NCBI GenBank assembly: GCA_035556555.1
Contig: DATMES010000054.1
Span: 1-52,535, forward strand
Direction: 5' to 3'
Length of the DNA: 52,535 nt
Source: Frankiaceae bacterium
GTDB lineage: Bacteria; Actinomycetota; Actinomycetes; BP-191
This document shows positions 15,426-23,166 of this stretch, one piece after another; position 1 is the stretch's first letter; every line of letters starts with the position of its first letter. The notes beneath the pieces were generated by a model. It was given only the letters and a program-made list of their open reading frames with translations. It searched no databases and had not been told where the DNA came from. The translations under genes and the position numbers were made by a program.

Positions 15426-16373
15426 ATGACCACCATGAACGACGTCCGCGCCGCCGCCGAGCGCATCCACGGCCAGGTGCACCGCACCCCCACGCTGCGC
15501 CAGCCTTCGCTCGGCGAGGCGACCGGCGTGCCCGGCCTCTGGATGAAGGCGGAGCTGTTCCAGAAGACCGGCAGCTTCAAGGTCCGCGGCGTCCTCAACA
15601 CCGTCCTCGCGATGTCGGAGGAGGACCGCGCGAAGGGCCTCGTCACGATGTCGGCCGGCAACCACGCCGCCGCCCTCGCGTACGCCGCCCGCATGGTCGG
15701 CACCACGGCCGTCGTCGTCATGCCGCACACCGCCAACCCAGGCAAGATCGCGGCGACGGAGTCGTACGGCGGCGAGGTCGTCCTCACCGACGGCGCGCTC
15801 ATCGACCGGCTGAACGAGATCCGTGCCGAGACGGGCAGGACGCTCGTCCACCCGTTCGACGATCCCAGCGTCATCGCCGGCGCAGGCACGGTCGGGCTGG
15901 AGATCCTCGACGACGTCCCTGACGCGGACGTCGTCGTCGTGCAGGCAGGCGGCGGCGGGATGCTCGCGGGCGTCGCCACGGTCGTGAAGCACCTCAGGCC
16001 GCAGGCCCGCGTCTACGGCGTCGAGCCCGAAGGTGCCGACGCCGTCACGCAGGGCCTCGAAGCCGGCGCGCCCGTGCACATCAAGCCGGTCAGCGTCGCG
16101 GACGCGCTCTGCGCGCCGTTCACCGGCGTGGCCAACCTGCCTCTGATCACGCAATACGTCGACGAGGTCGTGCTCGTCACCGAGCGGGACATCCTCGACG
16201 CGCTCCGGCTGACGATCGAGCGGACGAAGTACGCCGTCGAGCCGGCCGGCGCGACGGGCGTCGCCGCCCTCCTCGCGAAGGCGGTTCCGCTGCAACCGGA
16301 GGACACCGTGGTCGTCATCGCCAGCGGCGGCAACGTCGACGCCGCCACCCTCGCCAGGCTGCTCACCTCATGA
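15426..16373 (+). CDS. Threonine/serine dehydratase-like PLP enzyme
   Basis: This 315-residue fold-type II PLP enzyme has the Schiff-base Lys in 'TGSFKVRGVLN', the substrate loop 'SAGNHAAALAYAA', the phosphate-binding Gly run 'GGGGMLAGVA', and a C-terminal 'VVIASGGNVD'. There is no ACT regulatory domain, so it fits the short catabolic or serine-racemase-like branch rather than biosynthetic IlvA. The ATG at 15426 is the first in the conserved region. It is coupled by ATGA overlap to the MDMPI-type gene. Confidence 0.9.
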   Translation: MTTMNDVRAAAERIHGQVHRTPTLRQPSLGEATGVPGLWMKAELFQKTGSFKVRGVLNTVLAMSEEDRAKGLVTMSAGNHAAALAYAARMVGTTAVVVMPHTANPGKIAATESYGGEVVLTDGALIDRLNEIRAETGRTLVHPFDDPSVIAGAGTVGLEILDDVPDADVVVVQAGGGGMLAGVATVVKHLRPQARVYGVEPEGADAVTQGLEAGAPVHIKPVSVADALCAPFTGVANLPLITQYVDEVVLVTERDILDALRLTIERTKYAVEPAGATGVAALLAKAVPLQPEDTVVVIASGGNVDAATLARLLTS

Positions 16374-17089
16374 CCGCGATGACCGTCGAACGCCACCTCG
16401 CGATCCTCCGCCACGAGGCCGGGGCCCTTGCCGAGGCCGCCCGTCGCGGGCTGGACGCCAAGGTCCCCTCCTGTCCCGACTGGGACGTCAGGAGCCTGGT
16501 CGACCACGTCGCGCACGCGTACCGCTGGGTGACCCGCATCGTCAGCACGCACGCCGATGCCGAGGTCACCGACGACGAGGTCCCGCCGGGCACCGCCGAC
16601 GACCCGATAGCGGCGTACGAGGAGGCCCTCGCCGAGCTGGTCGAGACGATCGCCGGCGAGGACCCGGACGCGTTCTGCTGGAACTGGTCCGAGCAGGACC
16701 TCAGGGTGGCGTTCTGGGCGAGACGGATGGCGAACGAGACGGCGGTCCACCGCTGGGACGCGCAGCTCGCGCACGGCACACCGCAGCCGATCGACGGCGA
16801 GATCGCGGCCGACGGCGTCGCCGAGATGCTCGAGATGATCCTGCCGCGCCACCTGGTACGGCTGCCGCAGGAGGGCCTGCGCGGGACGTTCCGGGTGGAG
16901 GCCACCGACATCGGCACGGTGTGGGGCGGGCGGCTGCACCCCGACCACGTCGAGCGCGTCTCCGACCCCCGCAAGGCGGACGCCACGATCAAGGGCACGG
17001 CGAGCGACCTCGTGCTGGCGTTCTGGGGCAGGGAGGTCCCGATCGAGGCGACCGGCGACGAGCGCATCACCGGGCTGCTGCTGGAGTGA
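16370..17089 (+). CDS. Maleylpyruvate isomerase-family mycothiol-dependent enzyme
   Basis: This 239-residue protein has an N-terminal DinB-like MDMPI bundle ('CPDWDVRSLVDHVAHAYRWV', with the metal His in HVAH and another in 'ETAVHRWDAQLA') and a C-terminal SCP2-like domain ('DATIKGTASDLVLAFWGR'). Characterised relatives use mycothiol as thiol cofactor with a zinc site. The gene overlaps the dehydratase by 4 bp. The presence of mshA in the same window is consistent with its cofactor. The actual substrate is unknown. Confidence 0.9.
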   Translation: MTAMTVERHLAILRHEAGALAEAARRGLDAKVPSCPDWDVRSLVDHVAHAYRWVTRIVSTHADAEVTDDEVPPGTADDPIAAYEEALAELVETIAGEDPDAFCWNWSEQDLRVAFWARRMANETAVHRWDAQLAHGTPQPIDGEIAADGVAEMLEMILPRHLVRLPQEGLRGTFRVEATDIGTVWGGRLHPDHVERVSDPRKADATIKGTASDLVLAFWGREVPIEATGDERITGLLLE

Positions 17090-17107
17090 GCCGTTCGGCG
17101 CAACGGC
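17090..17107 (+). terminator. Hairpin immediately after the MDMPI gene
   Basis: GCCGTT and AACGGC form a perfect 6-bp stem around CGGCGC directly after the TGA. There is no T-run. The rest of the 99-bp gap to 17189 shows nothing clear. Confidence 0.45.
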
Positions 17108-17188
17108 GTTCGGGCACTGGGCCTGACCCGTCCGGGCTCGCTCGTCCGGGGGTCGCGACCACCGTCGCGCGCCACCGAAACTCAAGCC

Positions 17189-17758
17189 ATGACGAACGAC
17201 TGCCACCTCCTCCGCGAGCTCGACGCGTGGTTCTCCCTGGCGATGGACATGCTGGAGACCGAGCCCGCCGTGCTCCGCGACGTGATGCTGCTCGTCGGCG
17301 GCGCGAGCCGCGTCGAGGACGTCGCCTCGGTCACCTCCGCGGACTGCGAGGAGGTCGCCGACCACATGCTCGTCTACCCGCCGACGGCGGGCGGGCGCTC
17401 GCTGCCGTTGACGCCCGGGTTCCTCGAGGGGACCGGCCTGTGCGCCACGGACTTCCCCGAGGCGCGCGACGACGCGGCGGCCGACGCGGAGGCGATCCAC
17501 GACGCGATCGCGATGATCGACGCGGCGCTGACGCGGCTCACCGGGTTCGTCCGGCCGACCGGCGCCGAACGGCTCCGCGAGCTGCGTATGCACGCGTGGC
17601 GGCACGAGCTCGGCGACCACGTCGGCGTCCTCGCCCGCTGCTACGGCCGCGAGCTCACCGACCTCCTGGACAGCGGCGGCACCTGCCCGATGACGCGCGC
17701 GGACCGCGACGTCGCGAACCTCGTCCCGATGCAGCGCCGCGTGGCGGTGGCCGTCTAG
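17189..17758 (+). CDS. Protein of unknown function, mostly helical
   Basis: This is a 189-residue cytoplasmic protein with no signal peptide or membrane segment. It begins 'CHLLRELDAWFSLAMDML', carries scattered cysteines (about five), and has a His/Arg-rich helix 'MHAWRHELGDHVGVLARCY' in the last third. I do not recognise a family. The ATG at 17189 follows an A-rich stretch. Its TAG stop interlocks with the stop of the LRR gene on the other strand in a CTAG palindrome (17755-17758). Confidence 0.65.
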   Translation: MTNDCHLLRELDAWFSLAMDMLETEPAVLRDVMLLVGGASRVEDVASVTSADCEEVADHMLVYPPTAGGRSLPLTPGFLEGTGLCATDFPEARDDAAADAEAIHDAIAMIDAALTRLTGFVRPTGAERLRELRMHAWRHELGDHVGVLARCYGRELTDLLDSGGTCPMTRADRDVANLVPMQRRVAVAV

Positions 17759-19047
17759 GGGCGAGAGCGCTCCGACGCCGGCGACGGCGACGACGCCTGG
17801 GAAGGGACGTCGGCCTCCGGCGCGAGGCCGAGGTCGGGGAGGCCCATGTCGGGTACGGCGGTCAGCAGGTCGCGGACGCCCCGTCGCGTGACCGCCGTAC
17901 CGGCCACCCGCACCGAACGCAGCGCCGGGTGCGCGGCCAGCGCGGCAAGCCCGTCGTCGGTCAGCGCGGTCCCCGTGAGGTCCACCTCGGTCAGCGCCGG
18001 CAGCTCCAGCAGCGCTGGCACGACCTCGTCGCCGAGGGTCGTACGCGCGACGTCGAGCCGCCGCAGGTACGGCAGTCCCGCCAGCCCCGCGACACCCGAA
18101 GCGGTGACGCGCGTGCCGTCGATGACCAGCTCGCGCAACGCCGTCAGCGCGGCGAGCGACGCCAGACCCTCGTCGCCCACGTCGGTGTCGTCGACCCACA
18201 CCGACTCGAGCGACTGGCACGGCTCGAGCCACGGCAGCGCGAGGTCGTCGATGCCGGTGCCGGACAGCCGTACCTTGACCAGCGCGGGCGCCCGCGACAG
18301 CGGTACGACGGCGGCGCTCGTGAGGTCCGTACCGGACAGGTCGAGCAGCCGCAGCGCGGTCAGCCGCGCGAGCGCGGTCGTCACGGAGGGGTCGATCGCG
18401 AGGCCGTTGAGGAACACCTCGCGCAGGCCCGGCACGGAGCCCAGCAAGGCGAGCCCGGAGGGTGCGACGCCGGCGTACGCGAGCGCCACCCAGTGCAGCA
18501 GCGGCAGCTCGGCCAGCGCGGCCAGCGACGTCTCGGAGACCGACGTCGCGGCGAGGTCGAGCATCTCCAGCCTGGGGAGACGGGTCAGATACGGGATGCC
18601 GTTCTCGACGCCGGAGTGGTCGAGGTCGAGGCGGCGCAGCAGCGGGAAGTCGAGCGTCGCGAGCGCGTCGTCGCCGGCCCGCGCGCCGCCGAGGCGCAGC
18701 TCGGTGAGGTTGACCAGCGGCCGCAACGCCGCCACGTCCTCGTCGGCCACGCCGCTGCCGTCGAGGTCGAGCTCGGAGAGCCAGCAGAACCGTGCCAGCC
18801 GCCGCGCGTCGCCATCCTTGAGGGTCGCGCCGCCCACGCCCACGCGTACGAACGGCTCGATGGGCAGCCCGTCGAGGAACTCCAGCGACGCGCCCTTCCG
18901 GCGCTCCCCCACGAACGCCAGCCGCGCGTCGTCGGGCACCGTGACGTCGCCGACCGCGCGGGCGAGCTGGCGCCAGCGGCCGGCGCTCTCGTCCCAGCGC
19001 TGGACGTCGCCGACGGGCCGGCCGGCAGGGAACGGCAGCAGAACCAT
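17755..19047 (-). CDS. Leucine-rich-repeat protein
   Basis: This is a 430-residue protein made of about 13 leucine-rich repeats of 23-24 residues (about residues 85-390) of the type 'L..L.LdGt.vtd.gl..La', for example 'LRELVIDGTRVTASGV' and 'LTEVDLTGTALTDDGL'. No signal peptide or membrane helix was seen; the last 25 residues are Ser/Pro-rich. Such solenoids bind other proteins. It follows an ankyrin gene (50-bp gap) and an ECF sigma/anti-sigma pair on the same strand. A role as a binding scaffold in that module is an inference. Confidence 0.85.
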   Translation of the reverse strand: MVLLPFPAGRPVGDVQRWDESAGRWRQLARAVGDVTVPDDARLAFVGERRKGASLEFLDGLPIEPFVRVGVGGATLKDGDARRLARFCWLSELDLDGSGVADEDVAALRPLVNLTELRLGGARAGDDALATLDFPLLRRLDLDHSGVENGIPYLTRLPRLEMLDLAATSVSETSLAALAELPLLHWVALAYAGVAPSGLALLGSVPGLREVFLNGLAIDPSVTTALARLTALRLLDLSGTDLTSAAVVPLSRAPALVKVRLSGTGIDDLALPWLEPCQSLESVWVDDTDVGDEGLASLAALTALRELVIDGTRVTASGVAGLAGLPYLRRLDVARTTLGDEVVPALLELPALTEVDLTGTALTDDGLAALAAHPALRSVRVAGTAVTRRGVRDLLTAVPDMGLPDLGLAPEADVPSQASSPSPASERSRP

Positions 19048-19096
19048 CCCGTGATTCTGCGGGCCTCAGGGCCGTCGCGGAGGCGTTTTGGCTAAC

Positions 19097-19627
19097 TCAG
19101 CGCGACAGCCTGCTCACGATCTTTTCGTGGCCCGCCTCGCGGGCGAAGTCGGCCGCCGTACGGCCGTCCTCGGTGGCGATCGACGGGTCCGCGCCGCCCG
19201 CGAGCAGGGCCTCGACGGCGGCCTCGTCGCCGTTCTGCGCGGAGGCGTGGAGGGGCACGAAGCCGCCCTCCTGCCGCGCGTTGACGTCCGCGCCGGCCTC
19301 GACGAGCAGGCGTACGCACTCGGTGTCCCCGCCCGCGGCCGCGCTGTGCAGCGGCTGGACCCTCATGGGGTTGCTCGCCACGGCGTTGACGGGCGCGCCG
19401 CGGTCGAGCAGGAGCCGTACGGCCTCCGGGTGCCGGAAGAACGCCGCCAGGTGCAGCGCCGTGAACCCGTCCTCCGCCACGGCCCCCACGTCGCCGAGCA
19501 GCGCCCCGAGGCGCTCCGTGTCTCCGACGGCCGCGGCCTCGAACGCCGTCTCCGGCGCCCTCGTCGCGAGGATCTCGTCGCGCGCCGCGTCGTCGCCCCT
19601 GTACACCGCCTGCAGCAGGTCGCTCAT
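19097..19627 (-). CDS. Ankyrin-repeat protein
   Basis: This 176-residue protein consists of about five ankyrin repeats: 'GFTALHLAAFFRHPEAVRLL', 'QPLHSAAAGGDTECVRLLVE' and 'GFVPLHASAQNGDEAAVEAL' show the TPLHxAA and hairpin positions clearly. It has no signal peptide. It starts at 19627, 3 bp downstream of the anti-sigma stop, so it is almost certainly in the same transcript as the sigma and anti-sigma genes. Ankyrin solenoids mediate protein contacts; a partner-switching or anti-sigma-binding role is possible but unproven. Confidence 0.88.
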   Translation of the reverse strand: MSDLLQAVYRGDDAARDEILATRAPETAFEAAAVGDTERLGALLGDVGAVAEDGFTALHLAAFFRHPEAVRLLLDRGAPVNAVASNPMRVQPLHSAAAGGDTECVRLLVEAGADVNARQEGGFVPLHASAQNGDEAAVEALLAGGADPSIATEDGRTAADFAREAGHEKIVSRLSR

Positions 19628-19630
19628 GCC

Positions 19631-20254
19631 TCAGGACGCTACCCGGAACGCGCACCACTCCTCATGCGCGGCGTCGGTCACCCAGACGGCCTTGACGTCG
19701 TCGTACGGCACCGGCAGCGGCCCGCCCGCGACGCCCCGGCCGTCGACCAGCGTGATCGGCGCCACCCGCACGAAAGAGCCGTCCTTGCGCACGACCTCCA
19801 CGAGGTACTCGCCGTCGTGGCCCCAGTCCTCGACGGCGACGTGGACGTACGGCGCCGCGCCGCCCGACACGGACGCGTGCCCGACGACGGCGCGCGCCTC
19901 GTCCAGCATCGCGCCGGCCGCGACCGGTGGCGGCGGCGGGTCGGGACGTACGACGACGCCGACGGCGATCACGGCGGCGGCCACCGCGAGCCCGATGACC
20001 CGGGGCGCCAGCCGTTGCCGCAGGGACGGGCGGGCAGGTCGTACGGCGCGCAGCACCCGCGACTCGAACCCCGCCGGCGGCTCGGCCTCCGGCGAGCCTG
20101 TCCAGAGCGTGTCCGTCACCCGCGCCAGCGACTCGACCTCCGCGCGGCACTCCGCGCACGCGGCGAGGTGCCCGGCGACGGCCGCGCGGTCGGCGCCGTC
20201 GAGCGTGCCGAGGACGTACTCGGCGGCGTTCTCCCTCACGTGGGCGCACGTCAC
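19631..20254 (-). CDS. Zinc-containing transmembrane anti-sigma factor
   Basis: This is a 207-residue protein with an N-terminal ZAS domain: HVREN, then 'HLAACAEC' (HxxxCxxC) at about residues 25-35. One membrane segment follows ('VIGLAVAAAVIAVGVVV', about residues 85-101), and a C-terminal extracytoplasmic domain of about 100 residues. This is the standard layout of ECF anti-sigma factors that hold their sigma at the membrane. The GTG at 20254 overlaps the sigma stop (GTGA), and GAGGGGAG lies 9 nt upstream, which fixes this start within a much longer open frame. Confidence 0.88.
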   Translation of the reverse strand: MTCAHVRENAAEYVLGTLDGADRAAVAGHLAACAECRAEVESLARVTDTLWTGSPEAEPPAGFESRVLRAVRPARPSLRQRLAPRVIGLAVAAAVIAVGVVVRPDPPPPPVAAGAMLDEARAVVGHASVSGGAAPYVHVAVEDWGHDGEYLVEVVRKDGSFVRVAPITLVDGRGVAGGPLPVPYDDVKAVWVTDAAHEEWCAFRVAS

Positions 20255-20835
20255 GACGTGCTCCCCTCGGCCGCCAGCGACTCGCGCAGCTTGATCATCG
20301 CCGCGCGGATGCGGGTCTTGGCCGTGCCGAGCGGGATCGACTCGTACGTCCCCACCTCGGCCGCCGTCTGCCCCAGGAACGCCGCCCGCACCAGCGCCCG
20401 CCGCTGCGGGTCGGGGAGGTCGCGGATGGCGGCGCGGACGCGGCGTACGTCCTCGTCGACCAGCGCCGCCTCTGCCGGGCCGTCGGCCTCCGACGGCAGC
20501 GCGAGCGCGACGAGGACCGCGGGGTCGGCGGGCTCGGCGCGGCGCAGGCGCAGGGCGTCGATGGCGAGGTTGCGGGTGATGGTCAGCAGCCACGTGGCGA
20601 CGGGCGCCCGGCGGGCGTCGTACGCCTCCGCGTGCCGCCACAGCCGCACGAACGCCTCCTGTGCCACGTCCTCCGCCGCCCCGGCGTCGCCGAGGACCGT
20701 GCGGGCGAGGCCGTAGACGCGGCGCTGGTAGCGGCGGACGAGCGCGGTCATCGCGTCCTCGTCGCCCGCGGCGACGCCGGCGAGCAGGCTCTCGTCGCTC
20801 GGGGACCCCACGGCGGGAGTACGGCCTGCGCTCAT
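20251..20835 (-). CDS. ECF-family RNA polymerase sigma factor (SigK-like)
   Basis: This 194-residue sigma has only regions 2 and 4. Region 2 includes 'LVRRYQRRVYGLARTVLGD' and 'EDVAQEAFVRLWRHAE'; region 4 has 'LPDPQRRALVRAAFLGQT' and the recognition helix near 'PLGTAKTRIRAAMIKLRESL'. The 'IPLGTAKTRIR' form resembles SigK/SigL-type ECFs. It is cotranscribed with its anti-sigma, an ankyrin protein and possibly the LRR protein. A near-perfect palindrome sits 3 bp upstream of the ATG (or inside it if a GTG at 20838 is used), so expression may be controlled there. The divergent cupredoxin lipoprotein is a plausible target. Confidence 0.9.
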   Translation of the reverse strand: MSAGRTPAVGSPSDESLLAGVAAGDEDAMTALVRRYQRRVYGLARTVLGDAGAAEDVAQEAFVRLWRHAEAYDARRAPVATWLLTITRNLAIDALRLRRAEPADPAVLVALALPSEADGPAEAALVDEDVRRVRAAIRDLPDPQRRALVRAAFLGQTAAEVGTYESIPLGTAKTRIRAAMIKLRESLAAEGSTS

Positions 20836-20838
20836 CAC

Positions 20839-20853
20839 GGGATTGCCAATCCC
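20839..20853. promoter_or_regulatory. 15-bp near-palindrome at the sigma gene start
   Basis: GGGATTG and CAATCCC half-sites flank one central base, ending 3 bp upstream of the sigma ATG in the 69-bp divergent region. In the sigma mRNA it could fold as GGGAT-loop-ATCCC between the AGGGG and the start codon. It is an operator or translational control candidate. Confidence 0.45.
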
Positions 20854-20904
20854 CTGTAACGCCGCCCCCGTAGTCCCCGATGACGCCACCGGGAGGTACA
20901 CACC

Positions 20905-21402
20905 ATGCGCAACAGCATCGTTCCGCTCGCCCTTGCCGTCACGCTCGCCGCCTGCGGCGGCGGGGACGACGCGGGCAGCCCCACTGCCGGAGAGCAGACG
21001 ACCAGCGCCCCGTCGGCCCCCGCGGCCGCGCCGGTCACGCTCGAGGGCACCGTCGAGGACAAGGGGACCGGGGACGCGAGCGGCGGCACGCTCGCGCTGG
21101 ACCTCGGTGACTCGTACTTCGCGCCGACGTACGTCAAGGGCGCGCCCGGCGGCACCGTCAAGGTCACGCTGACGAACTCCGGCGCCATGCCGCACACGTT
21201 CACGATCGACAAGCCGAAGGTCGACGTGCAGGTCGACGCCGGCAAGAACGGCACCGCCGCCGTCACGCTCCCCGCGTCGGGGGCGCTGGCGTTCTACTGC
21301 AAGTTCCACAAGGCGGCGGGCATGCAGGGCGCGTTCTTCGACAAGCCCGGCGCCACGGTCGCCGGCGGGTCGGGCAGCGCGGGCGAGGGCTACCAGAAGT
21401 AG
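20905..21402 (+). CDS. Cupredoxin-domain lipoprotein
   Basis: This is a 165-residue lipoprotein with signal peptide and lipobox 'LAAC' (lipidated Cys at about residue 17), then a Gly/Ser/Thr/Ala-rich spacer to about residue 48. A plastocyanin-like domain follows with type-1 copper ligands: His in 'AMPHTFT', Cys and His in 'FYCKFH', and Met in 'AGMQGAFF'. It is expected to be anchored outside the membrane and to carry electrons or bind copper. GGGAGG precedes the ATG at 20905. It diverges from the ECF sigma gene, and the intergenic TGTAAC / CGATGA pair (17-bp spacing) is a possible ECF-type promoter. Confidence 0.9.
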   Translation: MRNSIVPLALAVTLAACGGGDDAGSPTAGEQTTSAPSAPAAAPVTLEGTVEDKGTGDASGGTLALDLGDSYFAPTYVKGAPGGTVKVTLTNSGAMPHTFTIDKPKVDVQVDAGKNGTAAVTLPASGALAFYCKFHKAAGMQGAFFDKPGATVAGGSGSAGEGYQK

Positions 21403-21420
21403 GCCCCGGCCGCGCACACC

Positions 21421-21461
21421 ACGACGAAGGCCGGGCGCCTGTGAGCGCCCGGCCTCGTCGT
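21421..21461. terminator. Long bidirectional terminator hairpin between convergent genes
   Basis: GGCCGGGCGC and GCGCCCGGCC arms, extended by ACGACGA / CGTCGT, sit 18 bp from both the cupredoxin stop and the secreted-protein stop at 21479. The stem sequence is the same as the one at 22216-22256. Confidence 0.85.
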
Positions 21462-21478
21462 CGTCGTTCAGCGTGCGG

Positions 21479-22183
21479 TCAGGACGTGCCGCTCCGGGCG
21501 ATGACGGCGTCGTTCGCGAGCTTGGTCGGCTCGATGACGAGCGACCGGTTGCCGACGTACGCCGCGGCGTTGCTGCCGGCGCCCACGGCGCTGGTCGTGA
21601 ACTGGCCGAACACCTTGAGCGTGTGCGGGCCGCTGCCGGCGTTGAGGCGGACCCAGTTGAACGCGTTCGCCGACTTGGTGTCGATGTAGTCGCGCGACCC
21701 GTCGATCCCGTCCTCGGGGTCCTCGCGGTCGGTCACGGTGCGCTCATGCAGCCGGTCGCAGAACGTCACCTTGTCGGCATCCGTGCCGTTGCCGTTGCCC
21801 GCGGGGTCCTGAGGCGGGTTGCTGACGTCCTCGATCGGGACGATCTTGCCGTCGAGCTCGACCCAGATCCGCACCGCGCCGCGCGCGTTGGCGGTCTGCG
21901 TCACGCCGCCGGTGGTGGAGCCGGGGATGACGACGTCGGTGAGGATCGAGCACTCGGCCGAGACCGAGATGAGCAGGTCCTCGGGCTTCGAGGTCTTGAA
22001 CGTCGCCGACATCAGCTCCTCGACGCCGTTGACGGCGATGGACTTCACCTTGGAGCCGGCGGCCACGGCCTTGTTGGCCGGCATGCCGCTGCCCGCGGCG
22101 AGGCCCTGGCTGGCGAGGTAGCCGCCTGCCGCGGCCGCGGCGATGCCCGCCGCCACCCACGTACGCGAACGCTTGGTGAGCAT
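21479..22183 (-). CDS. Secreted protein, paralogue of the next upstream gene
   Basis: This is a 234-residue exported protein with a basic start (MLTKRSR) and a long Ala/Gly-rich hydrophobic segment to about residue 30. The mature part is beta-rich. It shares with the gene at 22279-22950 the order PANK near the new N-terminus, 'AECSILTDV', 'FCDRLHERTVTD', 'DYIDTKSANAFNWVRLNAG', and a final 'VGNRSLVIEPTKL'. Two conserved cysteines are likely to pair. GGAAGGA lies upstream of the ATG at 22183. It is the downstream copy of a tandem duplication and is separated from the first copy by a strong hairpin. The family is not recognised. Confidence 0.75.
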   Translation of the reverse strand: MLTKRSRTWVAAGIAAAAAGGYLASQGLAAGSGMPANKAVAAGSKVKSIAVNGVEELMSATFKTSKPEDLLISVSAECSILTDVVIPGSTTGGVTQTANARGAVRIWVELDGKIVPIEDVSNPPQDPAGNGNGTDADKVTFCDRLHERTVTDREDPEDGIDGSRDYIDTKSANAFNWVRLNAGSGPHTLKVFGQFTTSAVGAGSNAAAYVGNRSLVIEPTKLANDAVIARSGTS

Positions 22184-22215
22184 GTGGTTCCTTCCGTAGG
22201 GGTGCTGGGATCGAC

Positions 22216-22256
22216 CACGACGAAGGCCGGGCGCCGAAGCGCCCGGCCTCGTCGTG
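22216..22256 (-). terminator. Terminator/attenuator hairpin with UUCG loop between two paralogues
   Basis: The minus-strand transcript folds GGCCGGGCGC-UUCG-GCGCCCGGCC, flanked by CACGACGA / GTCGTG. The C(UUCG)G tetraloop is unusually stable. It begins 32 bp upstream of the start of the 22183 gene, so it either ends the first gene's transcript or attenuates the second. Confidence 0.8.
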
Positions 22257-22278
22257 AGGGGGATGTGCCGGGTCGTGC

Positions 22279-22950
22279 TTAGCCGAGCTCGGTGACGGCC
22301 TCGCCCACGGCGGCCTTGACCGGCTCGAGGACGAGCGTGCGGTTGCCGATCGCGGCCTCGGCCACGGCACCGGCGGTCGCGGTGGTGTTCCAGGTCGCGA
22401 CGACCTCGATCTTGTGGACGTTGTCCGACGTGCCCGGGTAGTTGGTGCCGACGTTCAGCGCCAGCCAGTTGAAGCCGTTCGCCGTACGGGTGTCGAGGTA
22501 CTGACGGAGCGAGTCCTCACCGTCGTCGTTGCCGTTGACCGGGTCCTGGCTGTCGGTCCACTGCTGCTCCTGCGCGCGGTTGCAGAAGACGACCTCGCCG
22601 GAGCCGGGCGCGTCGGTCGCGACGGGCACCGTGATGCCGTCGATGCGGACGCTGTAGGTGATCTCGCCGAACGCGCGCTCGGTCTGGCCGTTCGCGGAGT
22701 TGGTGACCTCGGTGAGGATCGCGCACTCGGAGGTGACGCCGATGATCAGGTCAGTAGGGTTGTTGATCTTGACGGTCTCGCTGAGGACGACCTTGGACTC
22801 GTTGGCGCCGACGACCTCGATCGCGGAACCAGACGCGGCGACCTTGTTGGCCGGCGTCCCAGCAGCGTTCGACCCCTGCGCGAGCGTCACCGCGACGAGA
22901 CCGAAGGCGATGGCCCCGGCGGCGATGGCACGCGGACGAACTGCGGACAT
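22279..22950 (-). CDS. Secreted protein, paralogue of the 21479-22183 product
   Basis: This is a 223-residue exported protein. The signal peptide spans about residues 1-31 (MSAVRPRA, a hydrophobic core, SNAAG). It aligns by eye with its downstream neighbour: 'GTPANK', 'SECAILTEV', 'VVFCNRAQEQQWTDSQD', 'QYLDTRTANGFNWLALNVG', 'IGNRTLVLEP'. Both keep one Cys in the ECxILT block and one in the FCxR block. The ATG at 22950 has an excellent GGAGG 8 nt upstream, so the longer open frame is not used. The upstream 216 bp has operator-like repeats. Function is unknown; possibly a surface or matrix protein. Confidence 0.78.
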   Translation of the reverse strand: MSAVRPRAIAAGAIAFGLVAVTLAQGSNAAGTPANKVAASGSAIEVVGANESKVVLSETVKINNPTDLIIGVTSECAILTEVTNSANGQTERAFGEITYSVRIDGITVPVATDAPGSGEVVFCNRAQEQQWTDSQDPVNGNDDGEDSLRQYLDTRTANGFNWLALNVGTNYPGTSDNVHKIEVVATWNTTATAGAVAEAAIGNRTLVLEPVKAAVGEAVTELG

Positions 22951-23027
22951 TCTTGCTCCTCCCATGGGTAGGACCGCGCCCGTCCCTGGACGCGCATCCG
23001 TATGACTGGCCGCGTGTACCCCGTGGG

Positions 23028-23065
23028 CAGATCGGGCAAACCCGACAGATCGGAAAAAGTTTCCG
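23028..23065. promoter_or_regulatory. Cluster of operator-like repeats upstream of the secreted pair
   Basis: Direct repeats CAGATCGG lie at 23028-23035 and 23046-23053, 18 bp apart. Between them is the inverted TCGGG-CAAA-CCCGA, and next to them CGGAAA-AAG-TTTCCG (23051-23065). The density of symmetry in the 216-bp divergent gap suggests a regulator site. No known consensus is claimed. Confidence 0.4.
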
Positions 23066-23166
23066 AAGGTCACCTCAGCCGCCCCACACGGCTTTGGGAG
23101 GGGGATTCGTCCCTTTCCTGCCTAGGTCCTGCTTCCGGCTGGGGGTAACTTTCTGTGCCGAACGGG

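Noticed and set aside
22951-23166. c-di-GMP or SAM riboswitch upstream of the secreted pair
   Set aside because: No match to conserved cores of those classes could be found by eye; only operator-like repeats are supported.
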